Virus record (IMG/VR): IMGVR_UViG_3300017753_000137
Coordinates: 1 to 21,302 of that record
Strand: one strand, 5' to 3'
From: a virus
DNA length: 21,302 bases
Part shown: one piece after another, positions 7,770 through 17,307 of the stretch
Numbering within the stretch: position 1 is the stretch's first letter
How the letters are laid out: every line of letters starts with the position of its first letter
The notes under the pieces: model-generated
What the model saw: the letters and a program-made list of their open reading frames with translations, nothing else
Database searches by the model: none
Told to the model about the DNA's origin: nothing
Translations under genes and position numbers: made by a program

Positions 7770-8999
7770 TTAAAATATTTTTTTAGTATATGAAAATTGA
7801 TTAGTAGTTGGGGCACCTGAAGCAGTTAATGAATTTAAATGGGTAATTTCTGGTATATTCCCATATAATGATAATTCACTAGGAAATTCTGCTACAGTTG
7901 TATATGGTCCCCCACCATAGGTCTCTTGGGTACTTAATCCAAATCTTGAAGCACTTGTTGGATGTGTCATACCAAATCCAAATAATCCTCCACCTGACAC
8001 TACATTATCTATTAATTTTCCTTTTTCATCTCTTATTCCAAAACCTCCAAATACTCCATCTTCATGTCCAGTAGTATCTGCAGTATAAGCATATAATGAC
8101 ATTAAAAGACCTTGATTAAATTTAACATGGTGGAATTCTTTTAATTGAGCTGAGGTTGCTATATCTAATATTTTAGTAACAATTTTAGATCCTTCTGGGA
8201 AATTATCTGCTACCATTCTTCTAAATGATTCTTTTTTTTCTTCAGTTTCATTAAATTGTTCAAATGATATTTTTGTTGATTTTAATGTTTGTAAATCTAC
8301 TAAAAGAATTGTATCTATTGTGACATAACTATGATTATTTATTTCAACTAATGGATCTAAACTACTAGTAGCTTCACCATCTTGTACACTATTTCCCATA
8401 AAAATAGCACATGTTTTATTTTCTATAACTGGTTTTAAACCATATGCATAAATAGGGTCTCCTGTAGTATGTTGATTTATTTTAGATCCTGAAATTTTAC
8501 ATCCATCATACCTTATATTGTTCCATGAAGCCATGTCTATAAGACTATCATCAAATTCTATATTATAATCTCTAATATAATAAGGGGTAAAAACATTAAT
8601 ATAATCTATTATAGTAGTAGATGAATTAGTAGAGTTTATAAATGTATATTGAAATGATACATATTTTATAGGATTAATTGAAGGTTGTGGTATATCTTTT
8701 GCAACTTCTCCTGATCCTGGAGCATAAGTATCAATTATTATATCATTCCCATTTGTATCTGTAACTGTTAAAATACAAGTATTAGCAGTATTTGCACCCA
8801 TGTTAAGGATAATTCTATTTATATATTTGGGTCCATCAAACGTATGTTTAAATATAAAAGCATTATCATTATTTGTGATTGTTGTGGATGATGATTGGTT
8901 TTCTATATCAGAGATACCTGAAATAACATATGAATCAGTCCCTGATAGTTGTTGTGTTGTAAAATTATTAGTATTTAATGTTATTTGTTGAAAACCCAT
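7770..8999 (-). CDS. Putative virion structural protein
   Basis: This is a 409-residue protein that I cannot name. The first 140 residues are rich in Asn, Thr, Ser and Ile with alternating hydrophobic strands (YINRIILNMGAN, NDIIIDTYAP, IKYVSFQYTFI), as in a jelly-roll or carbohydrate-binding-type beta sandwich. The middle carries SWNNIRYDGCKISGSKIN (158-175), similar to an RYxGS-type motif I know from other marine phage structural proteins. Residues about 245-300 are helical and charged. The C-terminal quarter is glycine-rich (GGFGIRDEKG, GGGLFGFGM). It follows the large gpI-like gene by 13 bases and probably belongs to the same operon. A baseplate or fibre-connector role is plausible by position; I see no catalytic motif. 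Confidence 0.55.
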   Translation of the reverse strand: MGFQQITLNTNNFTTQQLSGTDSYVISGISDIENQSSSTTITNNDNAFIFKHTFDGPKYINRIILNMGANTANTCILTVTDTNGNDIIIDTYAPGSGEVAKDIPQPSINPIKYVSFQYTFINSTNSSTTIIDYINVFTPYYIRDYNIEFDDSLIDMASWNNIRYDGCKISGSKINQHTTGDPIYAYGLKPVIENKTCAIFMGNSVQDGEATSSLDPLVEINNHSYVTIDTILLVDLQTLKSTKISFEQFNETEEKKESFRRMVADNFPEGSKIVTKILDIATSAQLKEFHHVKFNQGLLMSLYAYTADTTGHEDGVFGGFGIRDEKGKLIDNVVSGGGLFGFGMTHPTSASRFGLSTQETYGGGPYTTVAEFPSELSLYGNIPEITHLNSLTASGAPTTNQFSYTKKIF

Positions 9000-9012
9000 C
9001 TTAAATTTTTAA

Positions 9013-12000
9013 TTAATTAACTCGTCGTAATTGATAATACCTATTAGAAGTAATTCCATTTGTAGCATTTCCTTCAAAATTTGAAGAACCTGCAAAACTA
9101 CATTGGTCTTTAATATTTATAGTAGCATTTGTTCCTTGTTCTTGTCTTTGTTGATTACTACCTGTAGTTTGAAGTAAATTATTAGTTACAATTACTGAAG
9201 AATCTGTAATAGAGAATTGTTTTTTAGATTCTATTTCGAATTCAAATGTTTGGTATGAATTATTTTTCATACTTTGACCCACACCAGTAGTAGGTATTTC
9301 TCTTGCAAATTTAGTTCTTTCTAAATAATGTGGTTCAATTAATAATCCTGTTTTTAAATTTGCTTTTGCAGGTGTGAACTGTTCTACTAATTTAAATAAT
9401 GTATGGTCAATATATTGAATTAATTTAATATAATAACAATAATTATAACGTTTTTTTACTTTTTTAAAATATAAATCTTTTATATCAGATAAATTTTCAT
9501 ATACTGATGAAGATTGAGCTGAGGGTAATGGAGATCCAATATAATCATCTAATCTAAATGAACCTAAAGTATATAATATATCTTCATTTATTTCTGTTGT
9601 AGGAGAGAAAAATACTCCTAAATCAGGATAATCTAAAGGTTGTCTGTCTAATGTTGATGTTTCAGCTTTAATAGTTGGTGATAACCAATTATCGTCTACA
9701 GTACCAGTATCTATTCTAGTTTTTTCACTTGTCATTGAAATACCAACAGTATCAGGAGTAGGTAAATGATGAGTTTCTATTACTTCTTCCCATTCTTGAG
9801 TAGCCATACTACTAGTCCCACCTCCTAAATAATCTACATCTGAATTAGGATGGAAGCTAGCACTACTTTTTTGATCATTACTTCCTAAAGGTAATCTTAA
9901 AACTACATTATCATATGAAGAAGAAATAGTATTACCATTATACATAAAAGGTTCAAGAGCATGTTTTATAAGTGTTTCATGTGAAAGTAATTCATTAAAA
10001 TGGTATCTTACTTCTTGAAGTGAGCCTGAATATCTTAATCCATCTACATTATTATGGTGTTGTGCTGGAGGGAGTCCTCCTATATAACAATATTCTGCTC
10101 CTTTTAAATATATATTAGCATTAGCCGGTTCATTTCCGGGTCTAAGTCCCCAAGCCAACGAATTACCACTCATTTGCTCATAACGAAATGCTCTATAAAA
10201 ATTAACATTTTTTAAATGATTTGCTTGATAAGCTCCAAATTCTATTTTTTGTTGAGAATTAAATGTGGGAGCTGGCTCAACACCTATAAAAATATTCCAA
10301 AAATCACCATTGTATATAGGAAAATATTCTGTTGCTGTAGTAGTACTTGAATTCTCATCACTATATTTACTAAAAACTAATCTACCATATTGTGATGCAT
10401 CTCCTGAGGATGATATATCTGTGCCTGTATATGGTTCTAATCTAAGATGTTGATCTCTGAGGATAGATTGATTAATACTACCCATTGAACCTGATAATGA
10501 CCATAAATGGTAATTATTACTTGATCTATGGGGTTTTATTCTAAATTCAACTGTTTTAGCTATAGACATACCTGAGCTTGATCTGGCTGTAAGAGATGAA
10601 GACCAAGGAGTTTTTATAAAGTATCCATCTGTGCCTGAATCTCCTTTTAAAGCTAATCCAGACTTTTCATAACTAAATGTTTTATATGTTGTTTTATCTG
10701 TGGTAGAACCGCCATATTCTTTGACATTAAGTATAGTAGAGGGAACCCCATAACAACTCATGAGAGCTTTAAGACCACGTTCAGTACCTTTTGTTTTTAA
10801 TAAATAAGGTGCATTATGATATAAACGTTTCCATATTTCTTTTGTAATATCTTCTTTAGGAATTGAACCTGCATTTGAAGCAGTTACTAATGATTGAGAA
10901 ACAGGGGTATTATAAAAAATACTACCTGAATCACCTTCTCCTAATATATATTCTATTAAATTTGAATTTTCAAATTGATCAAAAGTATCTAATCCTAAAC
11001 TTTTTAAAGAATAATAAACTAAATCTTTAGAAATACCCCTTATATGATGAGTATCATTAGTTTCAGTAATATGTTTAATATGAGTCCAAATTTGATCATA
11101 ATGATGACCTATCATATTAACAAATGTAGTATAAAATAAATTATCTGGATTATCTATTATATGATTTGGAATTAATCTTACTAAAGAATGTTCATTTTGT
11201 CTATCATATAAAGAAGATGTTAAAAGTTGCCCCCCATAATTAAGATGTGTATCTAATTCACTACCTAACCAATCTGTAACTTCAGATGATGATATAGAAT
11301 GTAAAGAATAAGGAGGGGTTGTTGAAGATTTAGGCCACGATAAAGTTCCTGATTCATAATACAAAAATCTTTCATATCCATCAAAAGCTTTTAATAAATT
11401 TGTTTTTTTAGTTATTATACTTTCTTTATCATTTAGGATATAAGATGATGATGATGTAGAACCTGTAATATTATTAATAATAGATAATTTTGTATCATAT
11501 CGTTCTAGTAATTCTATTTTATAACGAAAATTTTTAATTCTTTCTAAAGCACTACCAAAATGTACAAAATTTTCAAAATTATAAGTTACTTCTTGAGGAT
11601 TTTCATCATTACTACCTGAAGGAGTTCTAACAAAATCATATTGAACTTCAGGTATTTCTTTATTTTCTAATTTATTTAAAAGATTTTGATAAGAAGAAGT
11701 TAAACTATATTCTAGTATTTTATCATAATTTTTATAACTTGAAGGAATACTATTATTTAATCTAACATCTATTTTAAAATTAGGACCCTTAAGAGGTATA
11801 CCAGTATCTATAGAAGAGGGAAGACCTAAATCTTGGGTTTGGATAATTTTATCAGTAATTTCTTCAGCAATTGAAAAATTTCTAAGTGGAATAATATCAT
11901 TAGGTAAAGGTTCACTTAATTTAATTAATAATTCTGAAGTAGAAGGTACTTCATTAAGAATTAAATTAACACCTGTAATTAGTTTATCATTACCAAAATT

Positions 12001-12444
12001 TAAAACAAAATCTCTTAAAAATGGAGAATTACTAATTTCATTTATGTAACGTTGAGATGATGTTTTTAACTCATCATTTTGAATATCTTTAGCTATAACT
12101 CTTAACTCATTTCTTGTAGGAGAAATAGCTTTAATTACAAATAATTTAGTAGAAGTATTAAATATTTTTTTACGAAGTATATTAAATACTAATTTGTATT
12201 TACCTGTTGTGTATCCATTATCACTTAATATAGCTATAGGGTTCCATGCTAATTCTGTTTTTTCAGGTTGAGTAAAATTAGTAAAACTAGGTATAGAAGT
12301 TAAAAGCTGATCATTTTGATTATATATATGTACTTCTATATAATCTTCAGGACGACCAAATATCCTATTAATAGTTTTAGAAGTTACTGATTCTACAGGA
12401 AAATCAAACTTAGCTTGTTGTTTTGTTTCTGTTTTGATTGCCAT
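9013..12444 (-). CDS. Large baseplate protein: P2 gpI-like core with inserted LamG-like domain
   Basis: This is the largest gene in the window, 1143 residues. The N-terminal 230 residues look beta-rich and may bind the wedge. A mostly helical region (about 290-580) includes FVNMIGHHYDQIWTHIKHIT (441-460) and WKRLYHNAPYLLKTKGTERG (538-557), then LKALMSCYGVP. This pattern matches the tail protein I (P2 gpI-like) core that joins baseplate to fibres. From about 590 to 830 is a LamG/concanavalin A-like sandwich (TVEFRIKPHR, YCYIGG, YSGSLQEVRYHFNELLS). A C-terminal helical region (about 985-1046) has FTPAKANLKTGLLIEPHYLE. P2 gpI is far shorter, so this is a heavily elaborated version. The order gp25, gp6/J, then I matches phage baseplate operons. 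The gpI assignment rests on motif memory; LamG is moderately sure. Confidence 0.68.
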   Translation of the reverse strand: MAIKTETKQQAKFDFPVESVTSKTINRIFGRPEDYIEVHIYNQNDQLLTSIPSFTNFTQPEKTELAWNPIAILSDNGYTTGKYKLVFNILRKKIFNTSTKLFVIKAISPTRNELRVIAKDIQNDELKTSSQRYINEISNSPFLRDFVLNFGNDKLITGVNLILNEVPSTSELLIKLSEPLPNDIIPLRNFSIAEEITDKIIQTQDLGLPSSIDTGIPLKGPNFKIDVRLNNSIPSSYKNYDKILEYSLTSSYQNLLNKLENKEIPEVQYDFVRTPSGSNDENPQEVTYNFENFVHFGSALERIKNFRYKIELLERYDTKLSIINNITGSTSSSSYILNDKESIITKKTNLLKAFDGYERFLYYESGTLSWPKSSTTPPYSLHSISSSEVTDWLGSELDTHLNYGGQLLTSSLYDRQNEHSLVRLIPNHIIDNPDNLFYTTFVNMIGHHYDQIWTHIKHITETNDTHHIRGISKDLVYYSLKSLGLDTFDQFENSNLIEYILGEGDSGSIFYNTPVSQSLVTASNAGSIPKEDITKEIWKRLYHNAPYLLKTKGTERGLKALMSCYGVPSTILNVKEYGGSTTDKTTYKTFSYEKSGLALKGDSGTDGYFIKTPWSSSLTARSSSGMSIAKTVEFRIKPHRSSNNYHLWSLSGSMGSINQSILRDQHLRLEPYTGTDISSSGDASQYGRLVFSKYSDENSSTTTATEYFPIYNGDFWNIFIGVEPAPTFNSQQKIEFGAYQANHLKNVNFYRAFRYEQMSGNSLAWGLRPGNEPANANIYLKGAEYCYIGGLPPAQHHNNVDGLRYSGSLQEVRYHFNELLSHETLIKHALEPFMYNGNTISSSYDNVVLRLPLGSNDQKSSASFHPNSDVDYLGGGTSSMATQEWEEVIETHHLPTPDTVGISMTSEKTRIDTGTVDDNWLSPTIKAETSTLDRQPLDYPDLGVFFSPTTEINEDILYTLGSFRLDDYIGSPLPSAQSSSVYENLSDIKDLYFKKVKKRYNYCYYIKLIQYIDHTLFKLVEQFTPAKANLKTGLLIEPHYLERTKFAREIPTTGVGQSMKNNSYQTFEFEIESKKQFSITDSSVIVTNNLLQTTGSNQQRQEQGTNATINIKDQCSFAGSSNFEGNATNGITSNRYYQLRRVN

Positions 12445-12447
12445 GTT

Positions 12448-13797
12448 TTATTTATATTGATGTCCTATAAAAAAATATCTTTCTGCTAAACCACCTTGAT
12501 AATCACTATAAGTATAATATGTTACATATTTATCAAATTGCCAACCACCACCAAATAATCTATATTTTTCTTTGACATAAATTAATTTTATTAATCCCTC
12601 ATTTAATAAATCATAAGCTATTTGACTTTTTTCAGGAATATTTAAAAATTGATTATTACCATCGATTTCAGGACCAGTAAATAAAGATATATTAGTAATA
12701 TAATCATCTCCTTCTAAAACTCCAGGAAATAATTCTTTACCATCACCATAACCAGAAAATGCAGCTATATCACTTTCTTTTAGCCCATTAATTATTTCAG
12801 CAGAACCTTTATCAGCATTAACACCCTTACCTACTTCACTACGAGGTAATATGGAATTAAAATCTATATTAGGAAAATTCGCTTTTTCAGCCCATATTCG
12901 TGCTAATATTGCTAAAGTTTGTCTTGATTTTATGATTTTAGGATTTACTAATTCATATAATGCCTGACCAACATCTCTATCTTCTTGAGTATACCCATCT
13001 CTAGCATCATTATAATATTTCCAAGACATTGATTCAAGACTTTCTTCTCTTTCAAATTCTTCTTTAATTTTACTTTTTAATAAACCAATATATGTTAATT
13101 GGTTAGATATACTACCGTCTTCTATTGGTTGAATTAAATTAATAAGTTCTTCTCGCCAATCATCTACTACAATAGATGCTAATAAATTTGTTTGTTGTTC
13201 TAATTCTTGAGCAGCTGTTTGGCCTGTTAAATCTTCTATATCTAAGAAAGCACCATCTGGTATACCATCAAATACAATTTTAGGGACTACTTTTGCTATG
13301 TCAGCAGGATCTGTGTCTGCTTTATACCCTAATGAAGCTATTAAAGCTTTAAATACTTCTCCTTGTGCGCCATTAATAATTAATCTTTTTTCTCCTTTAT
13401 CCATATAATGCATATTCCCCCAATCTGGAATATTTTCATTATCATCATCAGTAGATATTATAGTACCATTAGCATAGAATGGATGTTCTTTTATTATTTC
13501 AGGTTCAGCAAGTTGTTCTTCTAATTCAATAATTCTTTCTGTAAGGGTTTGTATTTCATCATCTCTTTGGTCATAATAATTTTTTGTATAATCTAAACTT
13601 TGTTTTACAATTGATTCATGAGATTTAGACCCTTTCTTTGGAATATCATAAAATAGCTCATTATAGATAGAAAAAAATCGATCTATATCTACTGGATCTT
13701 TAGTTTTAAAGAATTCAGAAAAAGAACGATCTACTAAACCATCTGTTGATTTAGTACTATATATAGTTTTAGTTAATTGTATATTTTCTTCAGCCAT
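12448..13797 (-). CDS. Unassigned baseplate-region protein with N-terminal coiled coil
   Basis: I do not recognise a named family in this 449-residue protein. The N-terminal 50 residues hold aromatic-rich segments (FSEFFKTKDPVDIDRFFSIY, ELFYDIPKKG). A charged heptad-like helix at about 66-98 suggests a short coiled coil. The middle is acidic and helical (ELINLIQPIEDG, LLKSKIKEEFEREESLE). The C-terminus (about 405-449) is rich in Tyr and Phe and beta-like (KEKYRLFGGGWQFDKYVTYY). Its ATG shares its A with the TAA stop of the upstream DNRLRE-like gene, implying translational coupling. The gpI-like gene follows after three bases. Sitting between wedge proteins and the gpI-like protein, it may correspond in position to a T4 wedge protein such as gp7 or gp8, but no sequence match supports that. 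Confidence 0.5.
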   Translation of the reverse strand: MAEENIQLTKTIYSTKSTDGLVDRSFSEFFKTKDPVDIDRFFSIYNELFYDIPKKGSKSHESIVKQSLDYTKNYYDQRDDEIQTLTERIIELEEQLAEPEIIKEHPFYANGTIISTDDDNENIPDWGNMHYMDKGEKRLIINGAQGEVFKALIASLGYKADTDPADIAKVVPKIVFDGIPDGAFLDIEDLTGQTAAQELEQQTNLLASIVVDDWREELINLIQPIEDGSISNQLTYIGLLKSKIKEEFEREESLESMSWKYYNDARDGYTQEDRDVGQALYELVNPKIIKSRQTLAILARIWAEKANFPNIDFNSILPRSEVGKGVNADKGSAEIINGLKESDIAAFSGYGDGKELFPGVLEGDDYITNISLFTGPEIDGNNQFLNIPEKSQIAYDLLNEGLIKLIYVKEKYRLFGGGWQFDKYVTYYTYSDYQGGLAERYFFIGHQYK

Positions 13798-14963
13798 TAT
13801 CTAACTACTTTAAAGTGATAATTATCATCAAATATGGTAGTACCAAAATCATTAGTGCTTTTTAATAAAATACGATAATGTCTTTCTGGTTGTAACCCGT
13901 TCATATATAATTTAAAAAACATCCCCTCACTATCTGCACTTAATTTAGTATAATTATCATCAAAAGGGATTATTATTTCTTCTGTATGTGCATCTCTTAT
14001 ACTATAATAAGAAGTTGTTTTAAAATATCCTGGTTCTAAATAATTTGAAGAAGTAGTAAATTGTCTTGTAGGATATTTTTCTCTTATATGTAATCTAAAA
14101 GTAGCTACTTCATTTATATTATATTCTTTTTTACTATTATATAAAGATACATTCAATCCTTCATTAGGGAGTATAGCTGTAGACCTAAAAATTTCACCAT
14201 TTACTGTGGTTATATTAATTGTACTATCATCCCATTTAAAAGCTAATTTTGGTGGATAAATTGTATGGGTATCAGAAGAAAAATATTTTAAATCACCATA
14301 ACTACCTGAAGTAAATTCTTCAGCTGTTTGTGGGTATTTTATTATAAACCCATTATTAGGAATACCTGTAGGGTAGATTGAACTGTCAGTAAAACTAGCA
14401 CTAAATTTATTAATTATTGAAGTTACATCTACATCTAAATCTAAAATATCTGCATTAGAAAATGATTGTGATGCAATAAAACCACTACCAGTATACCATT
14501 CACCTCCACCTGGAGTTATACCTGATGAAGGAGATATAGAACCTGTAGAACCATCATTAAAACTTCCTGTAGCCCATCTATTAGCTCTAATTGATCCATC
14601 TTTAAATAACCAAGAACAACCATTAGAAGATGTAGGATTATTTGAATATCTGCCTGTTCCTTCTTCCCATACTTTAGCTAAAGGAAATACCTCAATACCT
14701 TGATTAATAGCTAAATTTTTATGTTCAGTTGAAAATAATTGTAAATTTGTAGAATATGTAATACCTCCTGTTTTGTCTATAGCTTCTTTAATATTATCAT
14801 CAGAAAATTGAAGTAAAATCCTAGATGGGTAAAATTTTGATTGAAAAGATAATTTTTCTTTTACAAGTTCAAGAATTTCATCATGTCCTGTATTTATAGT
14901 ATCTCTATTTGGATGACTATATATTGTTGAATCTTTTTCGGGAAATATAAAATAATATGCCAT
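13797..14963 (-). CDS. Baseplate-operon protein with DNRLRE-like beta-sandwich domain
   Basis: This is a 388-residue protein. Residues 1-245 read like a DNRLRE domain, a jelly-roll fold usual in secreted and cell-surface proteins. Features are DSTIYSHP near the N-terminus, a TGHDEI segment, SRILLQFSDDNI (47-58), FPLAKVWEEGTG (93-104), a Ser/Gly-rich loop with tryptophans, LDVDVTSIINKF (176-187), NNGFIIKYP (203-211) and YFSSDTHTIYPPKLAFKW (227-244). Strand order and the closing FSS...PPKL pattern fit the family. The rest (246-388) is beta-rich and may be an Ig-like pair (ATFRLHIREKYP; LQPERHYRILLKSTNDFGTT). The gene lies one base from the gp6-like stop and overlaps the next start by one base. 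Binding of baseplate partners or host glycans is an inference; I am fairly sure of the fold and not of the role. Confidence 0.62.
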   Translation of the reverse strand: MAYYFIFPEKDSTIYSHPNRDTINTGHDEILELVKEKLSFQSKFYPSRILLQFSDDNIKEAIDKTGGITYSTNLQLFSTEHKNLAINQGIEVFPLAKVWEEGTGRYSNNPTSSNGCSWLFKDGSIRANRWATGSFNDGSTGSISPSSGITPGGGEWYTGSGFIASQSFSNADILDLDVDVTSIINKFSASFTDSSIYPTGIPNNGFIIKYPQTAEEFTSGSYGDLKYFSSDTHTIYPPKLAFKWDDSTINITTVNGEIFRSTAILPNEGLNVSLYNSKKEYNINEVATFRLHIREKYPTRQFTTSSNYLEPGYFKTTSYYSIRDAHTEEIIIPFDDNYTKLSADSEGMFFKLYMNGLQPERHYRILLKSTNDFGTTIFDDNYHFKVVR

Positions 14964-14964
14964 T

Positions 14965-16860
14965 TTAATATGTTGTTACACGTCCGTTAATATCTTGATT
15001 TGGGTATTTTAATTCAAAAATACTTGGATCCATTGAAGGATATATTACTCCATTTTTAATAGCTCCATTAAAATCGTATTTATATTGTGAATATCCTAAA
15101 TTTACCCCATTTTTATTATTTAATAATATACTTTCAACTGTTTGTACACCATTAATACCTGCAATTAAATTAGATATTTCAGATATAATAATAGGTTGAT
15201 TTATTTGCCATTTATCTATGTTAAAATAATCTTTTAATTCAGATATACATTCTAATATAACTTCATTATTATTATAATTTTTATATGTAGTAATTTCAAA
15301 ATCTAAACTAAAATTAATTATAAATGCATCTTTAATATTAATTGCATCTGTTAGCATTCTATATTGTTCTAAATAAGTTATTAAATTAGTTTTAGTAGCT
15401 GTATTTAGAGTAGATAAGTATTTATTTTTATCATACCCTAAAGTATATAGATTTAATGCTAAAGGATTTGGAATATTATTATATTCTGTTGTTAGGGGAC
15501 TTATTTGGTCATCTTGAGTTATATAAGCTTTAGAAATTTCACCAAACTCAGAAGGTAAGGATAATGTTCTTATAATATAATCATCTTTAGTTACTGTTCT
15601 TTGTTGAGAAGAAAAATTAGCTATTGTATTTAGTCTAATATCTTCTATAGAATCTCCACTTCCCCCTCCTGTTGCAGATTCTGGATTATTAGACGTAATT
15701 GATGATTTTACATAATTAGATAAATTAGAATTTAGATTGGGTTTACTAAAAGTAATTAATTCTTTATTTTGTGTAATTGTATTTGATGATACATTAGATT
15801 CTAATCCACCTCCTACAATATATGTTATAGTTAAAGTTGTATTAGCGGGTACTTGACCATATGTTTTAGTAAATAAAAAATTAGAAGGATCAAAAGCTAT
15901 ATCTAATTTAGATCTCCCATCTTTAATTCCTAATCCTATATTATCAGGATTGGGTATAATTTCTTCATCAGCTTTATCACTTACACCTGCACCAAATTGG
16001 ATTTCTAATTGATTATTAGTTTTAAATCTTGATATAAATCTTCTAGGGACTTTTTTTAGTTTTAAAAGATATGGTGTTTGTTGATTATATTGTTTTAGTT
16101 CAGGATCAATTGCCCCCGTATTTTCAATTTTATCAAAAATTGTATCTTGGGCTAAATAAGGAACTTCATTCCAAATGTTTCCTTCACTATCTATTATAGA
16201 TTCAATTGATATAATACTATTATCAAATAATTCTAAGGTTTTAAACTTTTCAGCTGCTCCTATTGTAAATGTTTGAGTTTTTCTTTCACCTGAAATTGCT
16301 CTAACTGTTCTTTTTATTAAATAATATGATGGATTACTATCCCCATCATAATATAATATTTCTGGTTCTGAAGTAGTTGATGATGAAATACTAAAATCTA
16401 CTTGATTTTCCAAATAAAAATTTGATCCTTCAGTTGAATTAAAAATAGAATTTTCATCTATTTTTAAAGCATAATTAAAATCTGGAATATGTTCTGTACC
16501 ATTATCATTTAATTTTGCTGGGATTTGTTGAAATATATCTAAATTTACATTAGAAGCGGCTGTGACTTTAGGTTTATAACCCATAGCATATGCCATATTA
16601 TATAAGTTTTCTTTTTCTTGGGCTAAAGATAAAAACGATTCTTTTAATTGAGTATCAGTATAAAATGATAAAATATCCCCAACATATGCTGACATTTCAA
16701 GAAACATCATTCCTGGATTACCTTCACTAAAATCATTAAAATTATTAGGAAAATATATTTCGGAAAATTCTATTAATTGGTTTTTAAAAGAATTAAAATC
16801 TTTATTAAGATATTTTACATCTTTATCTTGTGTTTTATTTGATACTTTATTATATGCCAT
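14965..16860 (-). CDS. Baseplate wedge protein, T4 gp6 / P2 gpJ-like
   Basis: At 631 residues this is close to the length of T4 gp6. Family members dimerise around the hub to make the inner baseplate ring. The N-terminal helical region has NDFSEGNPGMMFLEMSAYVG (42-61) followed by DILSFYTDTQLKESFLSLA and a NMAYAMGYKP segment. This is the standard baseplate-J opening of helices and Tyr-rich loop, followed by a Gly-Tyr turn. The central beta part (about 104-390) leads to the signature SIEDIRLNTIANFSSQQRTV (404-423) and the TKDDYIIRTLSLP segment. The C-terminal domain contains ISEISNLIAGINGVQTVES (559-577), the usual late motif. It directly follows the gp25-like gene by 12 bases, the conserved baseplate order. 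The leader is A/T-only (AATATATAAAAATG). No anomaly is seen. Confidence 0.9.
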   Translation of the reverse strand: MAYNKVSNKTQDKDVKYLNKDFNSFKNQLIEFSEIYFPNNFNDFSEGNPGMMFLEMSAYVGDILSFYTDTQLKESFLSLAQEKENLYNMAYAMGYKPKVTAASNVNLDIFQQIPAKLNDNGTEHIPDFNYALKIDENSIFNSTEGSNFYLENQVDFSISSSTTSEPEILYYDGDSNPSYYLIKRTVRAISGERKTQTFTIGAAEKFKTLELFDNSIISIESIIDSEGNIWNEVPYLAQDTIFDKIENTGAIDPELKQYNQQTPYLLKLKKVPRRFISRFKTNNQLEIQFGAGVSDKADEEIIPNPDNIGLGIKDGRSKLDIAFDPSNFLFTKTYGQVPANTTLTITYIVGGGLESNVSSNTITQNKELITFSKPNLNSNLSNYVKSSITSNNPESATGGGSGDSIEDIRLNTIANFSSQQRTVTKDDYIIRTLSLPSEFGEISKAYITQDDQISPLTTEYNNIPNPLALNLYTLGYDKNKYLSTLNTATKTNLITYLEQYRMLTDAINIKDAFIINFSLDFEITTYKNYNNNEVILECISELKDYFNIDKWQINQPIIISEISNLIAGINGVQTVESILLNNKNGVNLGYSQYKYDFNGAIKNGVIYPSMDPSIFELKYPNQDINGRVTTY

Positions 16861-16872
16861 TTTTATATATTA

Positions 16873-17307
16873 TTAACCATTTCCACGGGGGAAGTATGAT
16901 GAGTTAAAGTTTAATTGAATTGCATCTTTTGATCCATCTAAATTAAAACTATATGAAATTATTATGTGTAACTTATATTCATCATTTTCAAAATTTACAT
17001 TTACATCTGATAAAGTAATTACAGGAATGTAAAATTCTATTTGACTATTAATTTTATCATTTAAAACCTCTATATTTGGATTTTGTTCAAATAATAAATT
17101 TTTTAACCCTACACCAAAATTAGGTTCATTTACTCGTTCTCCAGGTTCAGTTAATAATAAATTAATTAAATTACTTTTAATTTGTTCTTTAACTGTTTTA
17201 GTACCTTTAAACATATTAACAGAATCAAGAGGAAAAGCAACCCCAATAGTAACATTTTTATTAATATCTAAAGGACTTATTCTTCTATTTCCGTTAATAT
17301 ATGCCAT
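16873..17307 (-). CDS. 25: Baseplate wedge protein, gp25 / GPW family
   Basis: This is a 144-residue member of the GPW/gp25 family, the small wedge protein that joins gp6 and starts sheath assembly in contractile tails. The signature is PGERVNEPNFGVGLKNLLFE at residues 55-74. It is preceded by the helix VKEQIKSNLINLLLTE and followed by an LNDKINSQIEFYIPVITL segment and a last beta strand pair. Length is close to that of T4 gp25 (132 residues). Its ATG shares its A with the TAA stop of the upstream gene, and the gp6/J-like gene follows closely. This is the clearest evidence that the phage has a contractile tail. Confidence 0.93.
   Translation of the reverse strand: MAYINGNRRISPLDINKNVTIGVAFPLDSVNMFKGTKTVKEQIKSNLINLLLTEPGERVNEPNFGVGLKNLLFEQNPNIEVLNDKINSQIEFYIPVITLSDVNVNFENDEYKLHIIISYSFNLDGSKDAIQLNFNSSYFPRGNG

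Noticed and set aside
7765-7778. Perfect 14-base palindrome ATATTTTAAAATAT
   Set aside because: It spans a start codon and the next gene's stop in very AT-rich sequence. It would form a weak hairpin and is likely chance.
12448-12457. TATAAATA-like sequence on the minus strand just before the gpI-like gene
   Set aside because: It overlaps the final Tyr-Lys-stop codons of the upstream gene and lies only a few bases from the ATG, leaving no room for a transcript leader.
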